DNA from: Longimicrobium terrae
Lineage (GTDB): Bacteria; Gemmatimonadota; Gemmatimonadetes; Longimicrobiales; Longimicrobiaceae
Direction: 5' to 3'
Assembly: GCF_014202995.1 (NCBI RefSeq)
Contig: NZ_JACHIA010000014.1
Coordinates: 62,001-126,000, forward strand
DNA length: 64,000 nt
The notes under the pieces are model-generated. The model worked only from the letters and a program-made list of their open reading frames with translations. It ran no database searches and was not told the origin of the DNA. Made by a program: the position numbers and the translations under genes. Shown piece after piece: positions 33,178 to 43,580 of this stretch; position 1 is the stretch's first letter; the number at the start of each line of letters is the position of its first letter.

Positions 33178-33325
33178 GCGGCGGATGCAGGATCCGGAGC
33201 CCCGGTCCGCGGGGCGGGCGGCGGGCTCCGGAACGGCGGCGGGAGCGATCCTTGCCGGAATCGGACTCTTTCCGGGCCGGATGGCCGGACGCACGCGTGA
33301 CACACTCTTTTCCTGACCTGACGGA

Positions 33326-36046
33326 ATGGACCTGAACCGCCTCGCGATGGACGTCGCCGCCGCCCTGGAAGGCGCGCGGGACTACGCCGTGCGCGGATCC
33401 ATCGCGTACATCCATCCTGCCCATCTGCTTACGGTGCTGCTGGATCCGGGCGGCCCGCTGCACCGCGCCGCTGCGCCGCTGGGGCTGAACCCGCAGGCCG
33501 CGCGCGACGCCGTGGCGCGCACCGACGCGGGCGCCGCGCGGCTGGAGCCCGGCCGCCAGCCCATCGCCGGGCGCGCGCTGCGCGATCTGCTGGACCGCGC
33601 CTTTGCCGCCGCCGATCGCCGCGGCGTGCACACCGTGGAGGCGCTGGACGTGGCGCTGGCCGCCGCCGCGTCGGAAACGCCGTTCGGCAGTGCACTGTGC
33701 GACAACGGGTGGACGCCGGACCGCCTGCGCGCCGCGGAGGCGGCGGAAGCCATGCAGCCCGCCGGCAAAGACGCCGCCGCGCTCCCGGAAGGCCAGCTCG
33801 CGCGCTTCAGCCGCGACCTGACCGCCGCCGCGCGAGAGGGAAAACTTTCGCCCGTGGTCGGCCGCGACGAGGAGATCCGCGCCGTGATCCGCACGCTGCT
33901 GCGGCGCACCAAGAACAATCCCGTCCTGGTCGGCGACCCCGGCGTGGGCAAGACGGCCATCGTGGAGGGACTGGCGCAGCGCATCGTGGATGGCGACGTG
34001 CCGGAGAGCATGCGCAACGCGCGGCTGCTGGCGCTGGACCTCACCGGCCTCGTGGCCGGCGCCAAGTACCGCGGCGAGTTCGAGGAGCGCATCAAGGCCG
34101 TGGTCGACGAGGTGTCGCGCGCGGACGACGTCATCCTCTTTCTGGATGAACTGCACACGCTCGTCGGCGCGGGGGGCAACGCGGGCGGGATGGACGCGGC
34201 CAACATCCTCAAGCCGCCACTGGCGCGCGGAGAGCTGCGGGCCATCGGCGCCACGACACACGACGAGTATCGCGAGCGCATCGAATCAGACGGCGCGCTC
34301 GCCCGGCGCTTCGAGCGCATCGCCGTGGACGAGCCGGACGACGAGAGCGTGCTCACCATGCTTCATGGCGCGCGCGGCCGATACGAGGCGCACCACGGCG
34401 TCCGCATCACGGAGGAAGCGCTGCGGACCACGGTGAAGCTGGCCCGCCGCCATCTGCGCGACCGCTACTTCCCCGACAAGGCGTTCGACGTGCTGGACGA
34501 GGCCGCCGCCCGCATCCGCGCGCAGCACGAGTCCCGCCCCGACGCCATCGACGCCCTGCAGCGCGACCTGGTTCGCCTGCGCGGCCGGCTGGGCGTGGCG
34601 GACAACGGCGACCGCGCGGGGCTGGAGGCGCAGATCGCCGAGCGGCAGGCGGAGCTGAGCACGCTGGAAACACGGTGGACGGAGGAACGCGAGGCTTCCA
34701 CCGGGCTGACGGCCACGCAGGCCGCCGTGGCGGAAAAGGAGGCGCAGTTGGACGCGGCCGAGCGCGCGGGCGAGGTGGAGCGCGCGGCGGAACTTCGCTA
34801 CGGTTCGCTCAAGTACCTGCTGGAGCAGCGGGATGACCTGCAGCGGCGGATGGGCGCGGTGGAAGCCGCCGGCCTCCTGGTTCCGCGCGAGGTGCGGGCC
34901 ATCGACGTGGCGGAGGTGGTGGCCCGGCGCGCCCGCGTCCCCGTGTCGCGGATGATGGAGGGCGAGCGCGACCGGCTGCTGCTGCTGGAGGACCGGCTGG
35001 GCGGGCGCGTGCACGGCCAGGAGGACGCGGTCGCCACGCTCTCGGACGCGGCGCGGCGGATGCGCGCGGACCTGCGCAAGAAGCGCAAGCCCGCGTCGTA
35101 CCTGCTCGTGGGACCCACGGGCGTGGGCAAGACGGAGCTGGCCAAGGCGCTGGCGGAGGCGCTGTTCGACGACGAATCGGCGCTCATCCGCATCGACATG
35201 GCGGAGTACAAGGAATCGCACTCCGTTTCCGGCCTCATCGGGTCGCGGCCGGGGCTGGTGGGATCGGAGCAGGGTGGCTTCCTGACGGAGCAGGTGCGGC
35301 GCAATCCGCACTCCGTCGTGCTGTTCGACGAGATTGAAAAAGCGCACCCGGAGGTCATCGACATCCTCCTCGGCGTGCTGGACGAGGGGCGGCTGACGGA
35401 CGCCAAGGGGCGCTTCTGCGATTTCACCAACACCGTCATCCTGCTCACCAGCAACCTGGGCGTGCGCGAGGCCAACGCCTCCGCCGCGGATGCGGAGCAG
35501 CGCAAGGAAATCATCCTCAAGGTGGTGGAAGGCAGCCTGCGCCCGGAGCTGTTCAACCGGCTCAGCGGCGTGGTGCCGTTCAACGAGCTGGCCATGCCGG
35601 TGCTGGACCAGATCGTCCGCAACCACCTGGCCGGGATCGGCGCGCAGCTGCGGGACGAGCACGGCGCCACGCTTCAGGCGGATGACGATGCGGTCGCGCT
35701 GCTGGCGGAACGCGCGTACGACCCCGCGTACGGCGCCCGCCCGGTGGAGCGTACGCTGGAGCGGCTGGTGATTTCCGACCTGTCGCGCTCCATCATCGCG
35801 GGCGACGTCACGCCGGGTTCGGCCGTGTGGATCGTGCGCGACGGGGACGAGGTGGCCGTGCTCGCCGGCCCGCCGGACGAGGTGGCCGAAGAGGTGGAGC
35901 GCATCCGCGCCGACAACGCGGAAGCCGCCGCCGCGGCGCAGGCGGCCGCGGACGCCGAAGCAGCCGCCGGTGCGGATGGACCGGCCGATGCGGCTCCGTC
36001 CGCCGCGCCCGATGGTGATCCCGCACGGCCGGTGGGGGCGGCGTGA
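33326..36046 (+). CDS. clpV: ClpV/TssH sheath-recycling AAA+ ATPase
   Basis: A 906-aa ClpB-type hexameric ATPase. A Clp N-domain (about 1-145) is followed by the first AAA module (Walker A GDPGVGKT, Walker B ILFLDE), a coiled-coil middle region (about 400-520), and the second AAA module ([24 protein letters not shown]). In type VI systems ClpV extracts TssC from contracted sheaths. The C-terminal 60 residues are an Ala/Asp-rich tail. ClpB would look similar, but the position in this locus supports ClpV. The stop overlaps the next start (GTGA). Confidence 0.9.
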   Translation: MDLNRLAMDVAAALEGARDYAVRGSIAYIHPAHLLTVLLDPGGPLHRAAAPLGLNPQAARDAVARTDAGAARLEPGRQPIAGRALRDLLDRAFAAADRRGVHTVEALDVALAAAASETPFGSALCDNGWTPDRLRAAEAAEAMQPAGKDAAALPEGQLARFSRDLTAAAREGKLSPVVGRDEEIRAVIRTLLRRTKNNPVLVGDPGVGKTAIVEGLAQRIVDGDVPESMRNARLLALDLTGLVAGAKYRGEFEERIKAVVDEVSRADDVILFLDELHTLVGAGGNAGGMDAANILKPPLARGELRAIGATTHDEYRERIESDGALARRFERIAVDEPDDESVLTMLHGARGRYEAHHGVRITEEALRTTVKLARRHLRDRYFPDKAFDVLDEAAARIRAQHESRPDAIDALQRDLVRLRGRLGVADNGDRAGLEAQIAERQAELSTLETRWTEEREASTGLTATQAAVAEKEAQLDAAERAGEVERAAELRYGSLKYLLEQRDDLQRRMGAVEAAGLLVPREVRAIDVAEVVARRARVPVSRMMEGERDRLLLLEDRLGGRVHGQEDAVATLSDAARRMRADLRKKRKPASYLLVGPTGVGKTELAKALAEALFDDESALIRIDMAEYKESHSVSGLIGSRPGLVGSEQGGFLTEQVRRNPHSVVLFDEIEKAHPEVIDILLGVLDEGRLTDAKGRFCDFTNTVILLTSNLGVREANASAADAEQRKEIILKVVEGSLRPELFNRLSGVVPFNELAMPVLDQIVRNHLAGIGAQLRDEHGATLQADDDAVALLAERAYDPAYGARPVERTLERLVISDLSRSIIAGDVTPGSAVWIVRDGDEVAVLAGPPDEVAEEVERIRADNAEAAAAAQAAADAEAAAGADGPADAAPSAAPDGDPARPVGAA

Positions 36047-37074
36047 GGGCGCTGCTGGCCGCGGCCGCGCTGCTGATCCTGGCCGCGGACCCCGCGGCGG
36101 GGCAGTGGCCGTTCGGGCGGAGGAGGCAGCCGCCGCCACCGCCGCCCGCGCAGACGGCTCCCGCGCAGGCCGCGCCGGCGCCCGCGGCACCGGCCCAGCC
36201 CGCCGCGCCCACGCCGGAGCAGATTCAGGCGGAGGAAAAGGCGCGGCTGCTGCGCGACGCGCGCGCCCGCGACTTCACGCGGCAGGTGACGGCGCAGAAC
36301 GCGGAGGAGCGGCTGATGGCGTGGGGCCTCGTCCGCGCCATCGACCCGGCGGACGGCGAGGCGCTGCGCGGCTACGAGCAGGCGCGGCGCGACCTGGATG
36401 CGGCCAAGAAGCTGGAGGAGGCCAACAAGGCGCGCGAGGCGGACGCGGAAACGCAGAAGCAGGTGCGGGCGCAGCTTCGCGAGGCGAACGCCGCCTTCGA
36501 CGCGGGCGAACTGGACCGCGCCGACCGCGCGGTGGAGGACGTGCTGGCGACCTCGCCGGACGATCCGCAGGCGCTTTCGCTGCGCGCGGCCGTGGCGGAA
36601 AAGCGCCGCTCGCGCGAGTTCCGACGGCTGCTGCTTTCGGTCGGCGGCTTCTTTGGATTGTCCGCCGCCGTCATTTTCTGGATGGCGTGGCGCGGCATCA
36701 AGGAGCGCCGTTCGCGCAAGAAGGAGGAGGCCGCCTCCACCCCGGCCGCGCCTCGCGCGCTGCTCAAGGTGGTGGACGGGATTTCGCGCGGGCGGCTGGT
36801 TCCGCTGCAGGCGGACGTGTTCCGCATCGGCGCGGCGCAGGGCGAGGGGGCAGGGGAGCAGAACGATCTGGTGATCAGCGATTCCGGCGCGGTGGTGTCG
36901 CGGTATCACTGCTCCATCATCCGCAAAGGCAAGGATTATCTGCTGATCGACAGCAGCCTGAACGGCACGGAGCTGAACGGAACGCCCCTGCAGCGCGGCG
37001 AGCACCACGTGCTGGCGGACGGCGACGAGTTCATCCTGGCCCGCGCGGCGCGGGTCAAATTCCTGGTTACCTGA
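36043..37074 (+). CDS. Membrane-anchored FHA protein
   Basis: A 343-aa protein starting at GTG 36043. It has a signal peptide (about residues 1-22), a Pro/Gln-rich stretch, and a helical region with two tandem TPR-like helices ([20 protein letters not shown]). A membrane helix follows (about 204-224, [16 protein letters not shown]). The cytoplasmic C-terminus is an FHA domain ([23 protein letters not shown]) with the key Ser-Arg and Asn residues. FHA proteins read phosphothreonine. With the kinase gene beside it and the FHA protein at 5789, this suggests threonine-phosphorylation control of secretion. Confidence 0.85.
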   Translation: MRALLAAAALLILAADPAAGQWPFGRRRQPPPPPPAQTAPAQAAPAPAAPAQPAAPTPEQIQAEEKARLLRDARARDFTRQVTAQNAEERLMAWGLVRAIDPADGEALRGYEQARRDLDAAKKLEEANKAREADAETQKQVRAQLREANAAFDAGELDRADRAVEDVLATSPDDPQALSLRAAVAEKRRSREFRRLLLSVGGFFGLSAAVIFWMAWRGIKERRSRKKEEAASTPAAPRALLKVVDGISRGRLVPLQADVFRIGAAQGEGAGEQNDLVISDSGAVVSRYHCSIIRKGKDYLLIDSSLNGTELNGTPLQRGEHHVLADGDEFILARAARVKFLVT

Positions 37075-37187
37075 CGCCTTCGTTTCGGGTTGATGACGAT
37101 CAGGCGGGGGATGGATGAGACGCGGAGGGCGGATGCGGCGCCTTTCGCGTCTCGCTGTTTTCCGATCGGAACACGCCACGCGCGGCC

Positions 37188-38018
37188 ATGCGGACCGCGA
37201 TGAATCCCTCGTACGAGACCGTGCGTCTGCTGGCGGAAACCGCGAGCGGCAGCCGCGTCACGCTGGTCCGCGCGGCGGATGGGCGTCTTCTCGCTCGCAA
37301 GCAGGTGCGTCCCGACGCGGGCGACCGGCCGGACCTGCGGCGGCGCATTGAACTGGAGGGCGAGATCCTCGCGCGCCTCGGCGGGCAGCACCACGTGATC
37401 GGCTTCGCCGGCCGGGCTGGATCCTCCGCCATCCTGCTGGAATACGCGCCCGGCGGCTCGCTCGCGGACCGCCTGTCCGGGGAGCATGCGCTGGCGCCTG
37501 ACGTGTGGCGGACGATTCTCGCGCAGCTTGTGGACGCGGTGGATCACGTGCACGCCGCTGGCCTCGTGCACCGCGACCTGAAGCCGGGCAACGTGCTGTT
37601 CGCCGCGGACAACGGTCTGCGGCTGATCGACTTCGGCGTGTCGGCGGCGATCGGGTCGCGGGGGACGCTGGCGCCGTCGTGGGAGGAGGATGACGTGGGG
37701 ACGCTGGCGTACGCGGCGCCGGAGCAGCTTGCCGATCCCGCATCCGCCACGCATCCGGCGGCGGACGTCTACTCCCTCGGCGTGCTGCTGTACGAGATGT
37801 CGAGCGGCCGCCTGCCCTATGAGCTGGAGCCGGGCGAGGACGAGCCGCGGCTGCGCGAGCGGATCATCGCCGGGGGCGCGGTGCCGCTGCGGGAGCGCGT
37901 GCCCGGCATCAGCGCGGCCCTGGACGAAGTCGTATCCGCCGCCCTGGCGCACGACCCGCACGCGCGCATCCCGAGCGCCGCCGAACTGCGCCGCGCCCTG
38001 CTCACGGTGCCGCTCTGA
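37188..38018 (+). CDS. Ser/Thr protein kinase
   Basis: A 276-aa soluble kinase without membrane helix. The Lys in LLARKQV, the catalytic loop VHRDLKPGN, DFG in LIDFGVS, and APEQ in YAAPEQL are all intact, so it should be active. An ATG at 37200 is an alternative start. It follows the FHA gene by 113 bases. In type VI systems such as that of Pseudomonas, a PpkA kinase and an FHA substrate turn secretion on. No matching phosphatase gene is seen nearby. Confidence 0.9.
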   Translation: MRTAMNPSYETVRLLAETASGSRVTLVRAADGRLLARKQVRPDAGDRPDLRRRIELEGEILARLGGQHHVIGFAGRAGSSAILLEYAPGGSLADRLSGEHALAPDVWRTILAQLVDAVDHVHAAGLVHRDLKPGNVLFAADNGLRLIDFGVSAAIGSRGTLAPSWEEDDVGTLAYAAPEQLADPASATHPAADVYSLGVLLYEMSSGRLPYELEPGEDEPRLRERIIAGGAVPLRERVPGISAALDEVVSAALAHDPHARIPSAAELRRALLTVPL

Positions 38019-38311
38019 GCCCCCTACAGACCGCAACCTTCACCCGCCACGAAGCGGTGCGGCCGGTGCCGTGGCGTGCCCGCGCGCTGAGGTCTCCCTT
38101 TCTCCCGCGGAGCGGGGGAGAGGGCCGGGGAGAGGGGGCCTCTCCGGCCGCGCGGCACCATCCGGATCGCGCCGAATCGCAGTTCCCCCTCTCGCGCCTC
38201 TGCTTCGGCCGGGAGGGGAGCGGGGAGGGGCCGGGGGAGGGGCCTCCCCGCCGCTGCGCCAAACTCCATCCTCCGAACTGAATCACCTGACGCGCCGCCG
38301 TTCATCCACAA
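38019..38311. other. G/C-rich intergenic repeat stretch
   Basis: A 293-base gap with runs such as gggggagagggccggggagaggggg and their partial complements (ctctcccg). This type of low-complexity block is common in intergenic DNA of high-GC genomes. I see no gene. Confidence 0.5.
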
Positions 38312-38356
38312 CGTAAAAGGCCCCGCAACGAACCCGTTGCGGAGCCTTCTTTTACG
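38312..38356. terminator. Bidirectional terminator
   Basis: Near-perfect inverted repeat (arms ending near 38329 and starting near 38335) with A-rich and T-rich ends (aaaagg and cttttac). It lies between the kinase gene and the oppositely oriented protease gene, so it can end both. Confidence 0.85.
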
Positions 38357-38393
38357 CCCGCCGCAGACTGGCATCGTTCAGCCGGTCACGCGA

Positions 38394-39497
38394 TCAGCAG
38401 GTGGCGTCTTCGGTGTAGACGCTGGTGTACATGGCGCTGGTGCCGTTGGGAAAGTTGGCGGTCACGCGGTAGAAGTACGTGCTCTGGTCGTCGTACGCCC
38501 ACGCGTACACCCACAGGCACGAGCTTACGCCGGTCCACGCATTCCCGGTGGCGTACGACGTCCCGAACGCCTGCGCCGCGCCGTCGCTGTTGACGGTGGT
38601 GTTGGAGTAGTTGGCGTAGTAGTCGTTCACGGTGCGCTCCTCCACCCGCTCCACCCAGTACGAGGTGGCGCCGGCCACCGCGTTCCAGCTCACCTGCACC
38701 TGCCCGCCCACGTTGGCCACCGTGACGCCGGTCACCGGCGGAAGCGGATACAGGTTGCGCAGCGCGAGCTGGTCGTAGTAGCTCAGCCCGGACCACGACG
38801 GCGCGTTCGGCGGGCAGCCGCCGTAGAAGTTGCCGTTGTTCATCACCGAAGCGCCGTCGCCCGAGGGCGTACCGTACACCGGCGAGCCATCGTTGGTGTT
38901 GGTGTGCGCCAGCCCCAGGTTGTGGCCCAGTTCGTGGGTCATCACCCACACCTGCTGCGCGTACGAATACGTGGTCAGGTACTGGCGGTTGACGACGACG
39001 GTGGTGCCCGGCGCACCGTTCATCGGCCACGACCCCTGCGCGGCCGCGCAGTTGTTGCCCCAGTTGACGAACGACACCACCACGTCGGCCACGCCGGTGG
39101 TTTCCACGAAGGTGATGCCGCCGCCCTGGGACGCGCTCCAGTTGGCCATGGCGGCGCGGGTGGCGTTGGCCCACGAGGTGTTCTCGGCCGCGATGGCGGT
39201 CAGGTTCACCGTGATGGTGCGGCGGTTGGCGGCAATGGTGCTCACCACGCGCTGGGTGCGCGGACCCGTCTGCCGTCGCAGCGCGGCCTTTTCGATGCGG
39301 ATGTCGCCTTCCACCAGAAAGTAGCCGCCCTCGTCCACGATCCGGGTCTTGTCGAAGCCCATGTTCACGATCCGCTCGACCAGGTCGTCCTGCGGCTGAA
39401 CGGCCAGCGGCTCCGACCCGCCCGACGTGTCGGAGCAGGCGGCCAGCACCGCCGCGCCCAACAGCGCGGGCACCAGCTTCCACAACTTCATCTTCAT
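38394..39497 (-). CDS. Lipoprotein zinc metalloprotease (HEIGH/M57-like) with Fn3-type tail
   Basis: A 367-aa protein with a lipoprotein signal ending AVLAAC (about residue 21). A propeptide-like part precedes the zinc site HELGHNLGLAH (about residues 189-199), the extended HExxHxxGxxH of metzincin-type peptidases. A Met-turn candidate follows (ASVMNNG). Residues about 260-367 look like an Fn3 domain. It should work outside the cytoplasm as a protease. It is not linked to the neighbouring genes. Confidence 0.88.
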   Translation of the reverse strand: MKMKLWKLVPALLGAAVLAACSDTSGGSEPLAVQPQDDLVERIVNMGFDKTRIVDEGGYFLVEGDIRIEKAALRRQTGPRTQRVVSTIAANRRTITVNLTAIAAENTSWANATRAAMANWSASQGGGITFVETTGVADVVVSFVNWGNNCAAAQGSWPMNGAPGTTVVVNRQYLTTYSYAQQVWVMTHELGHNLGLAHTNTNDGSPVYGTPSGDGASVMNNGNFYGGCPPNAPSWSGLSYYDQLALRNLYPLPPVTGVTVANVGGQVQVSWNAVAGATSYWVERVEERTVNDYYANYSNTTVNSDGAAQAFGTSYATGNAWTGVSSCLWVYAWAYDDQSTYFYRVTANFPNGTSAMYTSVYTEDATC

Positions 39498-39845
39498 GGC
39501 ATCCTTTTTCGGTGGGTGGCACCTCGGCGTGGAGGTGCTCGTTGTGTAGACATTAATCGGCTGATAATGTCTTTGTGGGAAGGAAAGTAGCAGGAAGCCG
39601 CGAGGTCCTCAAGTGATCGCTGCGTAACAATTCAGCGTGGCGGCCCGGCGGCGGGTCGCGAGCCGTGCGGCACCCGGTGATGCCGAGGTTCGGACGAAGG
39701 CGCGGCGGCTCGGCCGGAGTTTCCCCGGCCGACCATCGTCACGAATCGTCCCGCCGAAGTTCTTTATCCGGTTGATCGTTCTCGCCGCATGTGGATCGCG
39801 GGCAGCTCTGCGGCGCCTTGATCCGAGCCCTGCCAATCCCGGTCC
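39498..39845. other. Gene-free interval
   Basis: 348 bases between two minus-strand genes. It contains an AT-richer part near 39545-39600 (cattaatcggctgataatg), which likely holds the protease promoter. No gene or strong hairpin is seen. Confidence 0.45.
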
Positions 39846-41468
39846 TCAGTGCGCGATCGCGGAGTTCGCGGGGCACCGTTCCGGCAAACCGGTTCCGGAC
39901 AGGCCGAGGCGCGCGAGCACCCACCCAACGGGGCCCCTCCACCGGAGCGGGCGTTCCAGCATGCCGAGTTGCTGAAGGGTGCCCTGGGCGGCGCGCGAGC
40001 CCGCATCCCACGCGGTGTGGAGCCAGCGCGCGGCCATTGAGGTATCCGCCGGGACGCCGGCTCCGTCCAGGTATTGCGCGCCGAGCGCGTACCGTGCGTC
40101 GGCAGAGCCCGCACACGCCGCTTCCCGGAGAAGCGTGTGTGCCGCGTCGAGTTTCACCGGCACGCCCAATCCCGTCTGATACGCCAGGCCCAACGCGTAC
40201 ATCCCGCGTACGGATCTGGCTCTGGCGGCCGTGAGGTACTCGTGAACCGCCCTGGTCGTATCCGCCGTCACCAGCTTTCCCTCGAGGTACAGGTCGCCCA
40301 GATCCACATGCGCGTCGTGGGAACCAGCCTGCCCGGCCATCGTCAGATAATGTACGGCGGAGTCGCTGCCGGTCTCGGCGAAGATGACGCCGAGTCTGCG
40401 CATGGCCTCGGCGCTGTGTCCTTCATCGATGGCGCGATGCAGCCAGTGCCTGGCGAAGTGTGGGCTCCTGCCCTGAACGCCGTATCCGTTCTGATGAACG
40501 GCGGCCCAGGCGATCATGCTGCGGATGTCGCCCTTGTCGGCACCCTGCTTCACCAGCTCGGCGCCGCGAACAGAGTCGACGGGGGTGCCGCGGCCGGAAA
40601 GGTATGCCCATCCCAGCAGTCCCAGCGCCTCTGGCTCGCCGGCCGCCGCGGACTTCTGGAAGAGGCGAAAAGCAGCTTCGTAGCGCCCCTTTGCGCAGAG
40701 CGTCTTTCCAGCCTCCAGATTGCCCGAGCCGCCCGTCGTACTCGCGGTCCCGCAGTCCATCACCTGAAACGCCACAGGAACGTCGGGCGGCGGCTGATCG
40801 CGGACGGGCCAGCTCGTGGCGAGGATGATGGCCGTCAGGGCGGCGGAAGCGATGGCCGCGTACCGCTTCTCGCGGCGAAAGCGCGGCTGCAGAAAGAGCC
40901 GCGCGGGATCCACATCGGCGCGGTGCACCAGTTCCGGCAGAATCGGGCCCGGTTCGTTCAACTCCAGCACCGTACGAGCCTGATCGAACGCCATCTGGAC
41001 GGATTCCCCGGATGCGATCGCGCCGTAGAACTCGGCGTTGAAGCGGATGGCATCCTCATCCAGAATCTCGCCTGTAGTGCCGATCGCGCACCCGACGACC
41101 TGCGCGACGGCTTCCGCCTGTGACCGGGAGTAGCAGGCGCTCAGGACCACGAGACGGACCTCGTTCTTGAACACCTGAAAGGCCCGCGTCATGGCCACCG
41201 TGCTCACCCGCCGCTTGTCGAGCCCGTCCGGCGACGCGAACACCAGAACGCCCTCGTTGCCGTGCCCACTGAAGTGCACGATCCGCGGCCGTGTCGTGCG
41301 CAGTTCATTGGCTAGATCACTTGGGCGCGCAGCGGGTCTCCATTGGAAGTCCATCACCGCTTCCGTACGGTCAACCTTGATCCGTTGCTGCGTCTCACGA
41401 ACGTCTTCATCCAGTCTGAGCGTTGCGCCCGGGTCAGCCGCCAGGAACAGAACCGTGATCTTCTTCAT
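39846..41468 (-). CDS. CHAT protease-like protein with membrane helix and Sel1 repeats
   Basis: A 540-aa protein. Residues 1-185 form a CHAT caspase-like domain with the His of VHFSGHG and the Cys of VVLSACYS. One membrane helix lies near 207-222 (IASAALTAIILATSW). The remainder carries about seven Sel1-like repeats (LGLLGWAYLSGRGTPVD, YALGLAYQTGLGVPV, YALGAQYLDGAGVP). CHAT peptidases act in bacterial conflict and cell-death systems; Sel1 repeats bind partners. With one helix, the Sel1 part would be outside if the CHAT part is inside. No obvious partner gene is adjacent. Confidence 0.85.
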   Translation of the reverse strand: MKKITVLFLAADPGATLRLDEDVRETQQRIKVDRTEAVMDFQWRPAARPSDLANELRTTRPRIVHFSGHGNEGVLVFASPDGLDKRRVSTVAMTRAFQVFKNEVRLVVLSACYSRSQAEAVAQVVGCAIGTTGEILDEDAIRFNAEFYGAIASGESVQMAFDQARTVLELNEPGPILPELVHRADVDPARLFLQPRFRREKRYAAIASAALTAIILATSWPVRDQPPPDVPVAFQVMDCGTASTTGGSGNLEAGKTLCAKGRYEAAFRLFQKSAAAGEPEALGLLGWAYLSGRGTPVDSVRGAELVKQGADKGDIRSMIAWAAVHQNGYGVQGRSPHFARHWLHRAIDEGHSAEAMRRLGVIFAETGSDSAVHYLTMAGQAGSHDAHVDLGDLYLEGKLVTADTTRAVHEYLTAARARSVRGMYALGLAYQTGLGVPVKLDAAHTLLREAACAGSADARYALGAQYLDGAGVPADTSMAARWLHTAWDAGSRAAQGTLQQLGMLERPLRWRGPVGWVLARLGLSGTGLPERCPANSAIAH

Positions 41469-41941
41469 GATGATCGTCAGCGGGGATGGATGGGTGGTGC
41501 AGATTGTATCAGTCGGTCAGGTGTGTCCGATTTCGCTGGTCGATGGGCGCCCGGATACGCCGGATGGATGAGGCGGGGCACACGATCGCCGCCGCGGATG
41601 TGCATTGCAATGGACATCGCGATCCAAATCGTCTCCCATCGTAAACACCCGCTTATCAGCCCGGTAAGCGCCGTCAAGTTTATCGACTAAGTATATCGCT
41701 GTATCCTTCTTCCCGCGGAGCGCGATCCGGAACGACGTTCCTCACCCTTGCGTTCGCGATGGCCAACAATGCTGATTGTTGATGGATGCAGCGCTGGATG
41801 GATGGCGCTCGTTCCGCGGCTGAGTTCGGCTCGTGTCCGCGGAGCTGACGTGAGGCGTGGACGACTGGATCTTCCGCGCGCTGGCGGCAATCGATCGCGA
41901 GTTCTTGAAGCAGGGGATCACCCGTTGCCCGTGGAGGCGTG
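41469..41941. other. Gene-free interval with GATG-rich words
   Basis: 473 bases between divergent genes. It contains several gatg/catc words (for example around 41466-41490 and 41600-41640), similar in style to the gap at 19048. A short frame on the plus strand near 41748 lacks family signs. Promoters for both neighbours must lie here. Confidence 0.5.
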
Positions 41942-43555
41942 ATGGAAGTGTTCGAGGTGGTGATCGCGCTGCTTCTGGGCGGGGCGGCGCTGGCGGCGGT
42001 CGCGCGGCGGATCGGGGCGCCGTACCCGGCGCTGGTGGCGCTGGCCGGGGCGGCGCTCGCCCTGATCCCCGGCGTGCCCACGCTGGTGCTGGATCCCGAA
42101 CTGGCGCTGGCGCTGTTCGTGGCGCCGGTGCTGGTGGACGCCGCGTTCGATGCCTCGCCGCGCGACCTGCGCACCAACTGGCGCGCGGTCACCAGCCTCG
42201 CCTTGGGCGCTGTGGTGCTCACCGTGGCCGTGGTGGCGGTGGTGGCGCGGCTTCTGGTTCCCGGCATGCCGTGGGCGGCGGCGGTCGCGCTGGGCGCCAT
42301 CGTGGCCCCGCCGGATGCCGCGGCCGCCACCACCGTGCTCAAGGCGCTGCGTCCTCCGCACCGTCTGCTGGTCATCCTGGAAGGCGAAAGCCTGTTCAAC
42401 GACGCCAGCGCGCTACTCATCTACCGGCTGGCCGTGGGCGCCATGCTCACCGGCACGCTTTCCGGATGGACCGTGGTGCCCATGCTGCTGATCGTGACGG
42501 TGGGGAGCGTGGTGCTGGCGCTGGTGCTCTCACGGCTCACCCTTGCCGTCAGCGCGCGCATCACCGACGTATCCACCGCGGTAGTCGTGCAGTTCTGCAG
42601 CACCTTTGGGGTGTGGATTCTGGCGGAGCAGCTTCACCTGTCCGGGATCATCACGCTGGTGGTGTACGCCATGGCCGCCTCGCGTCGCGCGGCCGAGGTG
42701 GTGCCCGCGCGCATCCGCATTCCCGCGTGGGCCGTGTGGGAGGTGGCGGTATTCGTGCTGAACGTGCTCGCGTTCATCCTGGTGGGATTCCAGCTTCGGT
42801 CCATCAGCGAGCGCGTGACGGGAGCCGCCGGGGCGCGGTATGCACTCGTGACCGCGGCCGTGTGCGCGGCGGTGATCGTGGCGCGCATGGCGTGGGTGAC
42901 GGGCGCGGCGGCGTTCAGCCGGTGGCGCTGCCGCCCGCATCCGGACGGCACGCCCGGCCCGCGCGATCCGGTGGCGTTGAGCGCCGGCGCGGCGGCGGTG
43001 GTGGGATGGTGCGGAATGCGCGGCACGGTGACGCTGGCCGCCGCCCTCGCGCTCCCCACCGGCGCGCATGGCGGCGCCGAGTTTCCGTACCGCGACCTGA
43101 TCATCGTGACGGCGTTCGGCGTGGTGCTGGGAACGCTGGTGCTGCAGGGACTTACGCTGCGCCCGCTGATGCTGCGCCTGGGGCTGGAGGATGACGGCAG
43201 CGTGGGCCACGAAGTCCGTCTGGCGCGGGTGGAGACGCTGCGCGCCGCGCTCGCCGCCGCCGAGGCGTGCCCCGAGGCCGAAACCGCGGCGCTCGTGCGG
43301 CACCGTTACGCGCTCCAGCTGAGCCGCGCGGAGGCGGCCGTCTCCATCCCGGCCGGCCCGGTGGACCACGACGGCCAGGACGCGGACGAAGCCGTGGTCC
43401 GCGCCGCCACCCGCGCCGAGCGCCGACGCCTGGTTGCCCTCCGCGCCGACGGCACCATCGGCGACGCCGCCTTTCAGCGCGTGGAAGAAGAGCTGGACTG
43501 GGCCGAGCTCGACTGGGCGCGCGTGGTGCAGGCCGGCGCGCGCGAGGAGGAGTAG
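41942..43555 (+). CDS. CPA1-family Na+/H+ antiporter
   Basis: A 537-aa inner-membrane antiporter with about twelve hydrophobic segments in the first 410 residues. Signature stretches are ALFVAPVLVDAAFDAS, GAIVAPPDAAAATTVLK and the ion-site motif EGESLFNDASALL. These match NhaP/CPA1 exchangers that move protons against Na+ or K+. The last 130 residues are a cytoplasmic helical tail. The start may be GTG 41939 or ATG 41942. Confidence 0.92.
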   Translation: MEVFEVVIALLLGGAALAAVARRIGAPYPALVALAGAALALIPGVPTLVLDPELALALFVAPVLVDAAFDASPRDLRTNWRAVTSLALGAVVLTVAVVAVVARLLVPGMPWAAAVALGAIVAPPDAAAATTVLKALRPPHRLLVILEGESLFNDASALLIYRLAVGAMLTGTLSGWTVVPMLLIVTVGSVVLALVLSRLTLAVSARITDVSTAVVVQFCSTFGVWILAEQLHLSGIITLVVYAMAASRRAAEVVPARIRIPAWAVWEVAVFVLNVLAFILVGFQLRSISERVTGAAGARYALVTAAVCAAVIVARMAWVTGAAAFSRWRCRPHPDGTPGPRDPVALSAGAAAVVGWCGMRGTVTLAAALALPTGAHGGAEFPYRDLIIVTAFGVVLGTLVLQGLTLRPLMLRLGLEDDGSVGHEVRLARVETLRAALAAAEACPEAETAALVRHRYALQLSRAEAAVSIPAGPVDHDGQDADEAVVRAATRAERRRLVALRADGTIGDAAFQRVEEELDWAELDWARVVQAGAREEE

Positions 43556-43580
43556 GTTTCAGGATGCTTTTCGTCCAACT

